This document shows positions 1 to 6,177 of a stretch of 13,804 nucleotides of DNA, piece after piece. Below the pieces are notes generated by a model. The model did not search any database and was not told the origin of the DNA. It saw only the letters and a program-made list of their open reading frames with translations. The position numbers and the translations under genes are program-made. Location of the stretch: the NCBI GenBank assembly GCA_964359785.1, contig CAYHWL010000032.1, positions 1-13,804 on the forward strand, written 5' to 3'. Origin of the DNA: JACQSU01 sp964359785 (GTDB taxonomy: Archaea > Nanobdellota > Nanobdellia > Woesearchaeales > JAGWAF01). The stretch's first letter is position 1. Each line of letters opens with the position of its first letter.

Positions 1-54
1 AACCTCGAAGAAATCTTAAACAAACAGGTTTTTGTCAAAAACGCAAAAGTCTAA
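1..54 (+). CDS. 3' end of an upstream gene (17 codons, product unknown)
   Basis: Frame 1 is open from the first base and ends with TAA at 52-54. It encodes the C-terminal peptide NLEEILNKQVFVKNAKV. The stop lies just before the TATA element of hisS, as expected for the end of a separate upstream gene. The peptide is too short to assign a family. The open frame could be chance over 17 codons, so confidence is moderate. Confidence 0.5.
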   Translation, partial: NLEEILNKQVFVKNAKV

Positions 55-66
55 GTCTAGATAGCC

Positions 67-74
67 TTTTATAG
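67..74 (+). promoter_or_regulatory. TATA box of hisS (leaderless promoter)
   Basis: TTTTATAG is centred about 27 bases before the hisS ATG at 97. No Shine-Dalgarno-like sequence precedes that ATG; the bases between are pyrimidine-rich (TTTTCTCTATCTCTTATT). Archaeal TATA boxes sit about 25-27 bases upstream of the transcription start, so the mRNA is predicted to begin at or next to the ATG. Confidence 0.6.
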
Positions 75-96
75 TCTGTTTTCTCTATCTCTTATT

Positions 97-1335
97 ATGA
101 AGTTCCAGCGCGCAAAAGGCACATTGGATTATTATCCGCTAGATGAGTCCATAAAGTCTCATGTGTTGAACGTCTTTTTGGATGTCGCGCAAAGGTATGG
201 GTTCTTGAAGGTGGAGTCTCCAGTTATGGAGGAGCTTTCTTTGCTTTCTGAAAAGCAAGGTGATGAGACCAAAGAGCAGATATTTGTTTTGGAACAGCGT
301 GGTGAAGAAAAATATGGGCTTCGTTTTGACATGACCGTTCCTCTTGCGAGGCTGTTTTGTGAATCCCAAAAGTCCCTTCCAAAACCTATAAAATGGTCCT
401 ATACGACAAGGAACTGGCGTTATGAGCGTCCTCAGAAAGGGAGGCTCCGAGAGTTCTATCAGATGGGTGTCGAGCTTTTGGGTTCGTTTAGGCCAGAGGC
501 TGATGTTGAAGTGATCAGCGTGGCTATTGATACTCTCAAAGGTCTTGGGCTATCGAGTGATGATTTTGTGGTGGAGATAAACAACCGTAAGTTGGCTCAG
601 GGTCTTTTCGCGGGTTTCACAGAGGGGGATTTGGATGCGCTCCTAAGGATCATCGATAAGAAAGACAAGCTAAGTTCCGAGGATTTCAAGAAGTCCCTAA
701 ATGATGTGGGGGTCGCAGATTGTCAAGGATTGATATCCCTTTTGGAGTCGAATTTCGATGATCTAAAAAAGATGTCTCTTGATGGCCTTGCAAAAGAGGG
801 TTTCCTTGAGCTTGCTCCTATTATGGAATTGCTCGATCCAAAGATGGTTCGGCTTTCGCTTTCTACTGTCAGGGGCCTTTCTTACTATACTGGCACGGTC
901 TTTGAGATTTATGACAAGAAAAAGCAGTTTCGCGCAGTGACTGGTGGCGGTCGTTATGATAAGATGATTGAGCAGTTTGGCGGGGAGGCTACTCCCGCTA
1001 CTGGAATGGCGATGGGTTTCCACACTTTGTTGTTGCTCCTAGAATCAGCCGGAAAAGTCCCTAAGCCTGATCTTGGTCCAGACTATTTGGTGGCACCTGT
1101 GGATGACACAGTAAGGGTTCAGGCTTGGGAATTGGTTGCAAGGCTAAGAAAACATCACAAGGTCGAGTACGATCTTGTTGGACGGTCATTAGGCAAACAG
1201 CTCTCTTACGCGTCGACAATAAGCGCCAAGCATGTCATAGTCATAGGCCCAAAGGATCTTGCGAAGGGAGAAGTCACGATAAGGGATATGGCGTCTGGCG
1301 AAGAGGCGCAAGTCCCGATAAAGGATTTGGTTTGA
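97..1335 (+). CDS. hisS: Histidyl-tRNA synthetase
   Basis: Class II aminoacyl-tRNA synthetase that charges tRNA-His with histidine using ATP, in the cytoplasm. At 412 residues it has the usual length. The histidine/ATP site segment LRFDMTVPLAR is at residues 75-85. Motif 2 is RNWRYERPQKGRLREFYQ at about 105-122. The HisA signature RGLSYYTGTVFE is at 259-270, where most family members have RGLDYYTG. GGGRYDKM is at 283-290. Residues about 328-412 form the anticodon-binding domain. In the motif 3 segment (about 299-312) the usual Glu-Arg pair appears as His308-Thr309, so the otherwise near-invariant arginine is absent. The start is supported by a TATA box 27 bases upstream. It is the first gene of a three-gene operon; the next ATG begins 2 bases after its stop. 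Confidence 0.97.
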   Translation: MKFQRAKGTLDYYPLDESIKSHVLNVFLDVAQRYGFLKVESPVMEELSLLSEKQGDETKEQIFVLEQRGEEKYGLRFDMTVPLARLFCESQKSLPKPIKWSYTTRNWRYERPQKGRLREFYQMGVELLGSFRPEADVEVISVAIDTLKGLGLSSDDFVVEINNRKLAQGLFAGFTEGDLDALLRIIDKKDKLSSEDFKKSLNDVGVADCQGLISLLESNFDDLKKMSLDGLAKEGFLELAPIMELLDPKMVRLSLSTVRGLSYYTGTVFEIYDKKKQFRAVTGGGRYDKMIEQFGGEATPATGMAMGFHTLLLLLESAGKVPKPDLGPDYLVAPVDDTVRVQAWELVARLRKHHKVEYDLVGRSLGKQLSYASTISAKHVIVIGPKDLAKGEVTIRDMASGEEAQVPIKDLV

Positions 1336-1336
1336 T

Positions 1337-2050
1337 ATGGAGATTCTAGAGCAGGTCCAGGGAAAAAGGACAAAGATAACAGTATCAAAGGAAGGAGATA
1401 GGCTCTTCCTCAAGTTCGGTGATGGGACAGAGATCCAGTCTATGGTCGACCTCAAGAACCCTCTTCTACCTCCTCTCACTGACCATTATTGGAATTATAT
1501 TGCGCTTTTCCCTCTGATCAATCCTGATCTTAAGTCCATCCTCATCCTCGGGTTTGGCGCAGGGACGATTCCCCGTCTTCTCAATTTCTATTATCCTACT
1601 CTTGAAATAGACTCAGTTGAGATTGACCAAGAGGTCATCGACATCGTGAAGAGGCATTTCCCCATTGGCAAGATGAATATCATCCATGATGATGCCACGC
1701 ACTATCTTAGGGTCTCTCCCAAATCTTACGACTTGATAGTTTTGGATGCGTTTGAGGAAGGTGATTTTGATGAGTCCCTCTTGACAGATGAATTCTTCCA
1801 TGCCCTAAAATCTAGGCTCAAAGGTGGTGGCATCGTAGTGGGTAACTATATCTACAGGCAGGATATCGCCCAAAAGTATAAGTACTTCTTCGTGAAGTAT
1901 TTCAAGAGTCGTTTCCGCTTGCAGATGCCCAGGTCCTATAATTATCTGGTCTGGGGTTCTGATATGGAGTATAGCGCTAAAGATCTGCCTGATGGTGGCG
2001 AATTGGCCCCTCTTGTGGAGATTATGAGAAATCAGACAAAGGTGTTATGA
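1337..2050 (+). CDS. Spermidine-synthase-like SAM-fold protein, probably not a standard aminopropyltransferase
   Basis: A 237-residue protein with the layout of the polyamine aminopropyltransferase family. A short beta-rich N-terminal part (about 1-60) is followed by a Rossmann SAM-binding fold. The glycine loop LGFGAGT is at 71-77, the acidic ligand SVEID at 93-97, the HDDA segment at 117-120 and LDAF at 136-139. True spermidine synthases carry GGGDGG in the first loop; here the aspartate that contacts the amine substrate is replaced by Ala75. The following acidic DSSDP-type loop is also not conserved, although Asp137 matches its first aspartate. A methyltransferase or an aminopropyltransferase with another substrate is possible. 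The gene is tightly coupled: its ATG starts 2 bases after the hisS stop, and its TGA overlaps the ATG at 2047. Family confidence is high; reaction confidence is low. Confidence 0.8.
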   Translation: MEILEQVQGKRTKITVSKEGDRLFLKFGDGTEIQSMVDLKNPLLPPLTDHYWNYIALFPLINPDLKSILILGFGAGTIPRLLNFYYPTLEIDSVEIDQEVIDIVKRHFPIGKMNIIHDDATHYLRVSPKSYDLIVLDAFEEGDFDESLLTDEFFHALKSRLKGGGIVVGNYIYRQDIAQKYKYFFVKYFKSRFRLQMPRSYNYLVWGSDMEYSAKDLPDGGELAPLVEIMRNQTKVL

Positions 2051-2709
2051 TGCGAAAGGATCTGTTGGTCGTCAATTTCAAGGCGTATAGTGAATCTTCG
2101 GGTGAGCATGCCGTGGCGTTATCAAAAATCGCAGAATCAGTCTCCAAAAAGACTGGGATCCCAGTCATCCTCGCTGTCCAGTCCACAGATATCGCCCTTA
2201 TCACAAGTTCAGTCCAGATTCCAGTGTTCGCGCAGCATGTGGATCCAAATCTTCCCGGGGCAAAGACTGGCTCGGTGACTATCGAGTCCGTGACACAGGC
2301 AGGTGCTTGCGGCTCTATCCTCAATCATTCAGAGAAGCGTCTTGACCTTATCGTGCTAAAGGATACTCTTGCCCATGCAAGAAATGCAGGTTTTCCTATC
2401 CTTCTTTGTGCAAAAGATGCGGCAGAGGCCAAGTCATTCTCACTGTTAAACCCTGACTTTATCGCGATAGAGCCGCCTGAACTGATCGGCGGCAATGTCT
2501 CTGTGAGTACAGCCAGACCAAACGTCATTAGCGATGGTGTGAAAGCCGTTGGAGGTATACCTCTCTTGGTGGGCGCGGGTATCAAAACACAAGAGGATGT
2601 CCGTATCGCAAAGAAGCTCGGTGCAAGGGGTATCTTAGTCGCTTCCGGCGTAGTGTTAGCCAACAATCCCAAGAAGGTTTTATTGGATTTAGCAAGGGGC
2701 TTTGAATGA
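2050..2709 (+). CDS. tpiA: Triosephosphate isomerase, archaeal type
   Basis: Interconverts dihydroxyacetone phosphate and glyceraldehyde 3-phosphate in glycolysis and gluconeogenesis. The 219-residue length matches the compact archaeal TIM barrel rather than the roughly 250-residue bacterial/eukaryotic form. Active-site pieces, numbered from the ATG at 2050, are Lys11 in VVNFKAY, the electrophilic His93 in ILNHSEKR and the catalytic base Glu141 in AIEPPELIGG. The phosphate-binding loops are LLVGAGI (about 173-179) and ILVASGVVLA (about 195-204). ATG occurs twice in a row (2047 and 2050). The GGTG at 2041-2044 lies 5 bases from the second and only 2 from the first, so the second is preferred. 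The first overlaps the previous gene's TGA. It is the last gene of the hisS operon and converges on the membrane-protein gene ending at 2763. Confidence 0.97.
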   Translation: MRKDLLVVNFKAYSESSGEHAVALSKIAESVSKKTGIPVILAVQSTDIALITSSVQIPVFAQHVDPNLPGAKTGSVTIESVTQAGACGSILNHSEKRLDLIVLKDTLAHARNAGFPILLCAKDAAEAKSFSLLNPDFIAIEPPELIGGNVSVSTARPNVISDGVKAVGGIPLLVGAGIKTQEDVRIAKKLGARGILVASGVVLANNPKKVLLDLARGFE

Positions 2710-2762
2710 TTCTCATGCTTCCATCTAATCCTTATTAAAAATAGATATGAAAAATTTAGAAT

Positions 2763-3005
2763 CTAGTATCTGACAAATTCATATTCTTTCACGATGATCC
2801 AGCTAAAGACCAGCAGGACCACAGCTCCGCTTAGGAAGTAGTATCCTGCGTCGTTTAGGTTAGTTGTCATAGCGACGTAGAATCCGTAGACAAGTATCGC
2901 GAATCCAGCTAGGAGGACTTTGTCTAGCACCAGCTTCATTATCTCGAATTCTTCGGTGCCGGTGAGTTTTCTTTTCATCGATCTGGTTTTTTTGCCGTTT
3001 GCCAT
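2763..3005 (-). CDS. Small two-helix membrane protein, function unknown
   Basis: An 80-residue protein with a basic cytoplasmic-looking N-terminus (MANGKKTRSMKRK). Two hydrophobic segments follow, at about residues 27-46 and 54-72, then a short polar tail. A positive-inside reading places both ends in the cytoplasm. The frame can be extended to a GTG at 3012-3014, but that codon lies inside the ribosome binding site: AAAGGTGA is 5 bases before the ATG at 3005. The ATG is therefore chosen. The gene begins 11 bases after the stop of the pilin-like gene on the same strand, so the two are probably co-transcribed. The partnership suggests a membrane accessory of the pilin-like protein, but no family is recognised. 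Confidence 0.75.
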   Translation of the reverse strand: MANGKKTRSMKRKLTGTEEFEIMKLVLDKVLLAGFAILVYGFYVAMTTNLNDAGYYFLSGAVVLLVFSWIIVKEYEFVRY

Positions 3006-3016
3006 GAGTATCACCT

Positions 3017-3601
3017 TTATTGTTTTATGATGTTGAATCCTTTAATGGCATAGTCTCCAATCACTCTATTGGTGCTGTCTGCGATGGTCAGGTTGAGTTT
3101 GCATGAGTAGACGGTTGGGGGCGCTGTGGAGTCCACCGCGATAGCTAATGGGATCACATCTGATTTGCCTGCGCTCACTTCTCTAAATTCGAAGGTGCTA
3201 AATGCGATATACATTGGGATTTTGGTCTTCTTTCCTAGAACATCTCCGGCGCCCAGGCCGAAGTCTTCAGGTTTTCCTATGGCGTCTGTGCAGTTGAATC
3301 CGTCTTTGATCCTGAAATTCAAGGTGGTTCGGCGGTTGTTTCTGATAGCGAAATTCACTGATTCATCTTTTCCCGATACTCTTATGTCGCTTGTCAGGAA
3401 TGTGATATCTGCCCCAGAATCCGTGAGTGTTCTCTTGTCTTCTTCACCAAGCGAGTCGCTAATCGATGTCAGCTTGTTCATCGTTCCGCCAAATAATGAT
3501 TTCACAAACGACAATCCTAATCCTAGGACTGTGATTGCGATGATTAGTACTACGATGGCCTCGATCGATAATTGTAGCGATCCGGATTTGGTCCTTTTCA
3601 T
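3017..3601 (-). CDS. Secreted pilin-like protein with a class III-like signal sequence
   Basis: A 194-residue protein with one N-terminal hydrophobic helix and an extracellular domain. Its N-terminus, MKRTKSGSLQLSIEAIVVL, resembles the archaeal class III (type IV prepilin-like) signal. A basic stretch precedes Q10-L-S12-I-E14, followed by a hydrophobic helix to about residue 33. Canonical EppA substrates have Gly or Ala just before the Gln, whereas this one has Leu9, so peptidase processing is uncertain. The rest looks like a beta-rich domain with two Cys (in the FNCTDAI and YSCKLNLT segments) that could form a disulfide outside the cell. A TATA box about 27 bases before the ATG indicates a leaderless transcript. 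The neighbouring upstream gene is a second protein of the same design, which suggests a surface or pilus structure. Confidence 0.75.
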   Translation of the reverse strand: MKRTKSGSLQLSIEAIVVLIIAITVLGLGLSFVKSLFGGTMNKLTSISDSLGEEDKRTLTDSGADITFLTSDIRVSGKDESVNFAIRNNRRTTLNFRIKDGFNCTDAIGKPEDFGLGAGDVLGKKTKIPMYIAFSTFEFREVSAGKSDVIPLAIAVDSTAPPTVYSCKLNLTIADSTNRVIGDYAIKGFNIIKQ

Positions 3602-3624
3602 GTCTGCAAGTCCCAGAAAGCGCC

Positions 3625-3632
3625 TATATAAA
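3625..3632 (-). promoter_or_regulatory. TATA box of the 194-residue pilin-like gene
   Basis: On the - strand this reads TTTATATA followed by GG, centred about 27 bases before the ATG at 3601. No Shine-Dalgarno sequence lies next to the ATG. The spacing predicts transcription starting at about the first base of the start codon, so this gene can be transcribed independently of the upstream pilin-like gene. Confidence 0.6.
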
Positions 3633-3662
3633 CCTTTGCGTCCCCATTAAGGGATGAATTTT

Positions 3663-4325
3663 CTATTCCACTTCTACTAGTATCTTCCTTATCTTTCTGC
3701 CAAGTATCAGGTTATCGATGATTTGTTGGTCTGGTTTGTAGACTTCGTCATACGTTCGTGGCCCGCAATTGAATTGCTGCCTGTTGGCTGTATTGGCCTC
3801 TTTGTAGACGCATACATTGAATACATATATGGTGCCTGCTTTTGTCGTCCCTTGGGCGTTCATCCGATTATCCACTCTGATTGTGACTGGTATGACTTTC
3901 CTTGCGTTTGGTCCTAGTTCGAAGTTTTCATATTCGGACATTATCCAATTGTTATTGATATAATCGTTTTCAGGTGTGCTATCGCCTGTGATTGGCTGTT
4001 CGCTGTCCCTTAAGTATGCTCCTGCGAATTTGACATCCATCCCAAATGTGTGCATGCTTCCTAATGTGTTTAGGACGCCTAAGCCAAATGTGATTGCTTC
4101 TCCTCCGCGTGCTGTTTTTTTGTTGATTGGTATTATGACGGGTTCAGTTCCTTGGATCAGTTTGGCGTTGATCTGTCGTTGTGTGTCAGCGTCTATTTGT
4201 CCCTGCACTTTTGAGGCGAATGTGAAGTACTGTTTGACCATGTAGAGTCCGCCGGCGAATATGACTACAGACAGTATCAGTACGACAAGCATGGTGGCAG
4301 ATATCTCAAAACCGCGTCTATTCAT
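3663..4325 (-). CDS. Secreted pilin-like protein with a single N-terminal anchor
   Basis: A 220-residue protein whose N-terminus, MNRRGFEISATMLVVLILS, combines a basic R3-R4-G5 stretch, a Glu (E7) and a hydrophobic helix to about residue 28. This is the design of archaeal type IV pilin-like precursors, with a possible cut after Gly5. The remaining residues form a polar, probably extracellular domain with two Cys (FNVCVYK and FNCGPRT segments). The frame extends upstream to 4439. The ATG at 4325 is chosen because the hydrophobic leader starts there, the extension has no leader character, and a strong TATA box is centred 26 bases upstream. The protein resembles the downstream pilin-like gene in architecture but not obviously in sequence. 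Pilus, archaellum-related or other cell-surface roles are all possible. Confidence 0.75.
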   Translation of the reverse strand: MNRRGFEISATMLVVLILSVVIFAGGLYMVKQYFTFASKVQGQIDADTQRQINAKLIQGTEPVIIPINKKTARGGEAITFGLGVLNTLGSMHTFGMDVKFAGAYLRDSEQPITGDSTPENDYINNNWIMSEYENFELGPNARKVIPVTIRVDNRMNAQGTTKAGTIYVFNVCVYKEANTANRQQFNCGPRTYDEVYKPDQQIIDNLILGRKIRKILVEVE

Positions 4326-4346
4326 GCCGTTTTCCCCTGTTGGCAC

Positions 4347-4355
4347 TATATATAA
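4347..4355 (-). promoter_or_regulatory. TATA box of the 220-residue pilin-like gene
   Basis: TTATATATA on the - strand is centred about 26 bases before the ATG at 4325, predicting a leaderless mRNA. The core TATATATA is nearly symmetric, so it could in principle also direct + strand transcription starting near 4378, just before the inverted repeat at 4387-4435. The second use is inference. Confidence 0.6.
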
Positions 4356-4386
4356 TCTTTTAGATGGATAGTTAGGCTCTTTCTCT

Positions 4387-4435
4387 TGACCTGCTGGCGC
4401 TTGAAGCCTGTAGAGCCGCGAGATGCGGCAGGTCA
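4387..4435. repeat. GC-rich inverted repeat with inner hairpins
   Basis: TGACCTGC at 4387-4394 is exactly complementary to GCAGGTCA at 4428-4435. Inside lies a second perfect hairpin, GCCGC (4415-4419) with GCGGC (4425-4429) around a 5-base loop. A weaker GGC/GCC hairpin surrounds GCTTGAA at 4396-4408. The second hairpin shares two bases with the outer stem, so the two compete or form a bent junction. The element lies upstream of both predicted transcription starts of the divergent genes, so it is not in either mRNA leader. It could be a regulator binding site or a small RNA; neither is proven. Confidence 0.5.
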
Positions 4436-4472
4436 TCATTTTGCTTAGACAATCAATCTCATTCTAGTAAGC

Positions 4473-4480
4473 TTTAAAAA
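4473..4480 (+). promoter_or_regulatory. TATA box of rpl10e (leaderless promoter)
   Basis: TTTAAAAA is centred about 27 bases before the ATG at 4504. The bases just before the ATG (CACCCGTCGTT) contain no Shine-Dalgarno sequence, consistent with a leaderless ribosomal-protein mRNA. Confidence 0.55.
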
Positions 4481-4503
4481 CCCTTCATTGCTCACCCGTC
4501 GTT

Positions 4504-5031
4504 ATGGCAAGAGCACGTAAGTTCGTCGCGTATCGCTTCCTTGAGAGGGCGTACACTAGATTCAGCAAGTATGGTGCAAAATCCTATATCCGTGCACGTC
4601 CGGTCTGTCGTGTTGTCCGTTTTGACATGGGCACAGAGAATAAGACGTTCACGCATCGTATGACTCTGGTCGCGAAGACCACTTTACAGATCAGAGACTT
4701 AGCTTTAGAGTCTGCCCGTCAGACTTCAAACCGTGTCCTTGAGAAGAATCTTCCAAAGACAGAGTATCGTTATAAAATGATGGTTTATCCTCATCACGTT
4801 CTAAGGGAGAACCCGCTAGCTTCAGGAGCAGGTGCCGACCGTCTTTCGACTGGTATGGCGCACAACTACGGTAAGCCTATCGGAGTTGCGGCTCAAGTGA
4901 AAGAGGGCAAGGCAGTTTTCCGTCTTGATATAAACGAGAACAACTTGGAGCTTGGCAGGAAGGCGCTTCACAGGGCCGCCTTGAAGCTTCCATGCACGTT
5001 CTCTGTCCAAGTCGAGAAGATGGCTAAGTGA
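4504..5031 (+). CDS. rpl10e: 50S ribosomal protein L10e (uL16)
   Basis: Large-subunit protein of the archaeal/eukaryotic L10e branch of uL16, located near the peptidyl-transferase centre and the A-site tRNA elbow. The 175-residue length is normal for archaea. Recognisable segments include the N-terminal basic region ending in FSKYGAKSYI (about 20-29), FVAYRFLERAY near the start, and VYPHHVLRENPLASGAGADR (about 98-117). That last segment matches the family's conserved loop of YPHHVLRENK…AGADRLQ.GM type. RKALHRAALKLP lies near the C-terminus. The start is fixed by a TATA box 27 bases upstream. The gene is single, not in an operon. It diverges from the pilin-like gene and ends 4 bases from the stop of the convergent AbrB-PhoU gene. 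Confidence 0.97.
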   Translation: MARARKFVAYRFLERAYTRFSKYGAKSYIRARPVCRVVRFDMGTENKTFTHRMTLVAKTTLQIRDLALESARQTSNRVLEKNLPKTEYRYKMMVYPHHVLRENPLASGAGADRLSTGMAHNYGKPIGVAAQVKEGKAVFRLDINENNLELGRKALHRAALKLPCTFSVQVEKMAK

Positions 5032-5035
5032 ATTT

Positions 5036-5962
5036 TTAGTTCACCACGGCTCTTGCAAGATCCTTGATATGTGACGCGAGCCCTTTTGTGTGGTAGTTCA
5101 GCCTCTGCGCATCCGCGCCATTTGGCAGTTTGTCTATCTCTTCCATCTGTTCTTTGTGCGATACATGCGCATTGAATGCAGGGCCAGGTGTGTTTGTGTG
5201 ATATGCTTTCATCACTTCCAGGTATTTCGCCATGAGTTGTCTTTGCATTGTTTGGTATTGCGTCTTGTTCTTGGTATTGAGCCCTTTTAGATATCGTGAT
5301 GTCCTTTTGATCTCATCGGCTATGGCTTCTAGTTCTCCGGCGACATCCCAGTCCCTCAGCAATTCGGCATTGTTTTTCTTGAGTTTGAGCGCGATCCGCG
5401 GATCCAGGAGCGCCGTCTTTATCACCCGTTTTGTGAGCAGCACTAGTCTATTCACGTCAAGGTCGCGGTGGAAGATGCTCTCATAGAAGTCTTCATGTAC
5501 GCAGGCGAGCGAGTCGTTGAACATGCTTCTGATTGTGAGGTCGATCCTTCGTATCAACGTCTCGCAGGATAAGTCATTGGTGTTCAAGAAGTCCCGCGCG
5601 ATTATTTTTGTGCTTTCCTGCTCGATTATCTCGATGCCGGAGAGGTCGGATAGTATTTTTTTTATCTGCGCTCCATCGCGCATCACGCTGTTTCCTCGTA
5701 TCTCGAAATTGCTTGCTCCGGATAGGTATGCTATCACGATCTCGGATTCGATGTGTTTTATGTTTTTATCATCACAGTTTATGACAGCGTTCACTATCTC
5801 TTTTTCAGGGTTCTGCTCATTTAGCGCCACTGTGATCGTGTCCTGGTTTGGCAACAGATACACCGTGTCCCCTGATTTCAGTCTGTGGCTGTCGATCCAT
5901 TTCTTTGGTAGCGAGATTATCAGGCTGCTTTTCCCAAATGCTATTAGTTTTCGGTACTCCAC
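5036..5962 (-). CDS. AbrB-PhoU family regulator, copy 1
   Basis: A 308-residue protein with an N-terminal SpoVT/AbrB-type swapped-hairpin DNA-binding domain (about 1-46). Its marks are FGKSSLIISLPKKW at 9-22 and LKSGDTVYLLP at 28-38. A linker and a mostly helical PhoU-like domain follow (about 130-308). In archaea such proteins are thought to act as transcriptional regulators, often tied to phosphate or metal homeostasis, with the PhoU helices as sensor; the ligand here is unknown. The start is a GTG at 5962. No ATG lies in frame between it and the TAA at 5987-5989, and the conserved domain begins there. A TATA box about 29 bases upstream suggests a near-leaderless mRNA. It diverges from the phosphoesterase cluster, which suits a local regulator of that cluster. 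Confidence 0.88.
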   Translation of the reverse strand: MEYRKLIAFGKSSLIISLPKKWIDSHRLKSGDTVYLLPNQDTITVALNEQNPEKEIVNAVINCDDKNIKHIESEIVIAYLSGASNFEIRGNSVMRDGAQIKKILSDLSGIEIIEQESTKIIARDFLNTNDLSCETLIRRIDLTIRSMFNDSLACVHEDFYESIFHRDLDVNRLVLLTKRVIKTALLDPRIALKLKKNNAELLRDWDVAGELEAIADEIKRTSRYLKGLNTKNKTQYQTMQRQLMAKYLEVMKAYHTNTPGPAFNAHVSHKEQMEEIDKLPNGADAQRLNYHTKGLASHIKDLARAVVN

Positions 5963-5971
5963 AGATTCAAG

Positions 5972-6007
5972 TATATGTTTTCTCCTTTATTATATGTTTG
6001 GCATATA
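5972..6007. repeat. Repeated TATATG motif, possible operator at the phoU-like promoter
   Basis: TATATGTTT occurs at 5972-5980 and again at 5991-5999. CATATA at 6002-6007 is the inverted copy of TATATG, giving a 6-base inverted repeat around TTTGG. The central copy overlaps the predicted TATA box of the AbrB-PhoU gene. Repeats placed like this often serve as binding sites for a repressor that controls its own gene, and perhaps the divergent cluster; this role is inferred. The high A+T content raises the chance of accidental repeats. Confidence 0.4.
5988..5996 (-). promoter_or_regulatory. TATA box of AbrB-PhoU copy 1
   Basis: CATATAATA on the - strand is centred about 29 bases before the GTG at 5962. 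AAAGGAGA (5981-5988) follows the box, but it is 19 bases from the GTG and probably upstream of the transcription start, so it is unlikely to act as a ribosome binding site. Confidence 0.45.
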
Positions 6008-6118
6008 GTGCAAGATTTTTGGGTTTTTTGCGGGTTCATGCAACATAGTTTTCAGGCATTTTCTTTATTTCGCATCTCTTGCGCTTTTGTTCCACATCAT
6101 GTACACGCTGTTGGCTAA

Positions 6119-6126
6119 AAGTATAC
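6119..6126 (+). promoter_or_regulatory. Possible promoter element of the phosphoesterase cluster
   Basis: AAGTATAC within AAAAGTATACATCTGG is the best TATA-like candidate ahead of the first cluster gene. It would give a start near 6150 and a leader of about 28 bases containing the GGAG ribosome binding site at 6166-6169. A close relative, AAGTACACATCTGC, lies at 8449-8462 ahead of the 976-residue gene. The match to a TATA consensus is modest. Confidence 0.3.
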
Positions 6127-6177
6127 ATCTGGTTTCATCTGTATCAACTTTGGCAGTTACCTGCTGGAGTGGTCCCT

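Noticed and set aside
2710..2762. Intrinsic terminator between the convergent tpiA and membrane-protein genes
   Set aside because: Only short A/T runs are present, with no convincing T-tract or hairpin for either strand, so no terminator is called.
3126..3650. 174-residue + strand ORF
   Set aside because: It lies antisense to the 194-residue pilin-like gene, has no family features and no promoter or ribosome binding site.
4387..4437. tRNA or tRNA half on the - strand
   Set aside because: A 7-base acceptor-like stem and a TTCAAGC loop are present, but the total is about 48 bases, there is no anticodon arm, and the conserved G53-C61 pair is reversed.
4326..4439. Upstream extension of the 220-residue pilin-like protein
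   Set aside because: It would bury the hydrophobic leader, and it spans the TATA box and inverted repeat. The ATG at 4325 lies 26 bases from the TATA centre.
5517..6008. 163-residue + strand ORF
   Set aside because: It lies antisense to AbrB-PhoU copy 1, whose domain motifs are clear. It has no family features and reflects codon bias of the real gene.
6079..6177. N-terminal extension of the first metallophosphoesterase
   Set aside because: The 33 extra residues are rich in Trp, Tyr and Cys and unlike the family. The region overlaps the probable promoter, and the ATG at 6178 has a well-spaced GGAG.
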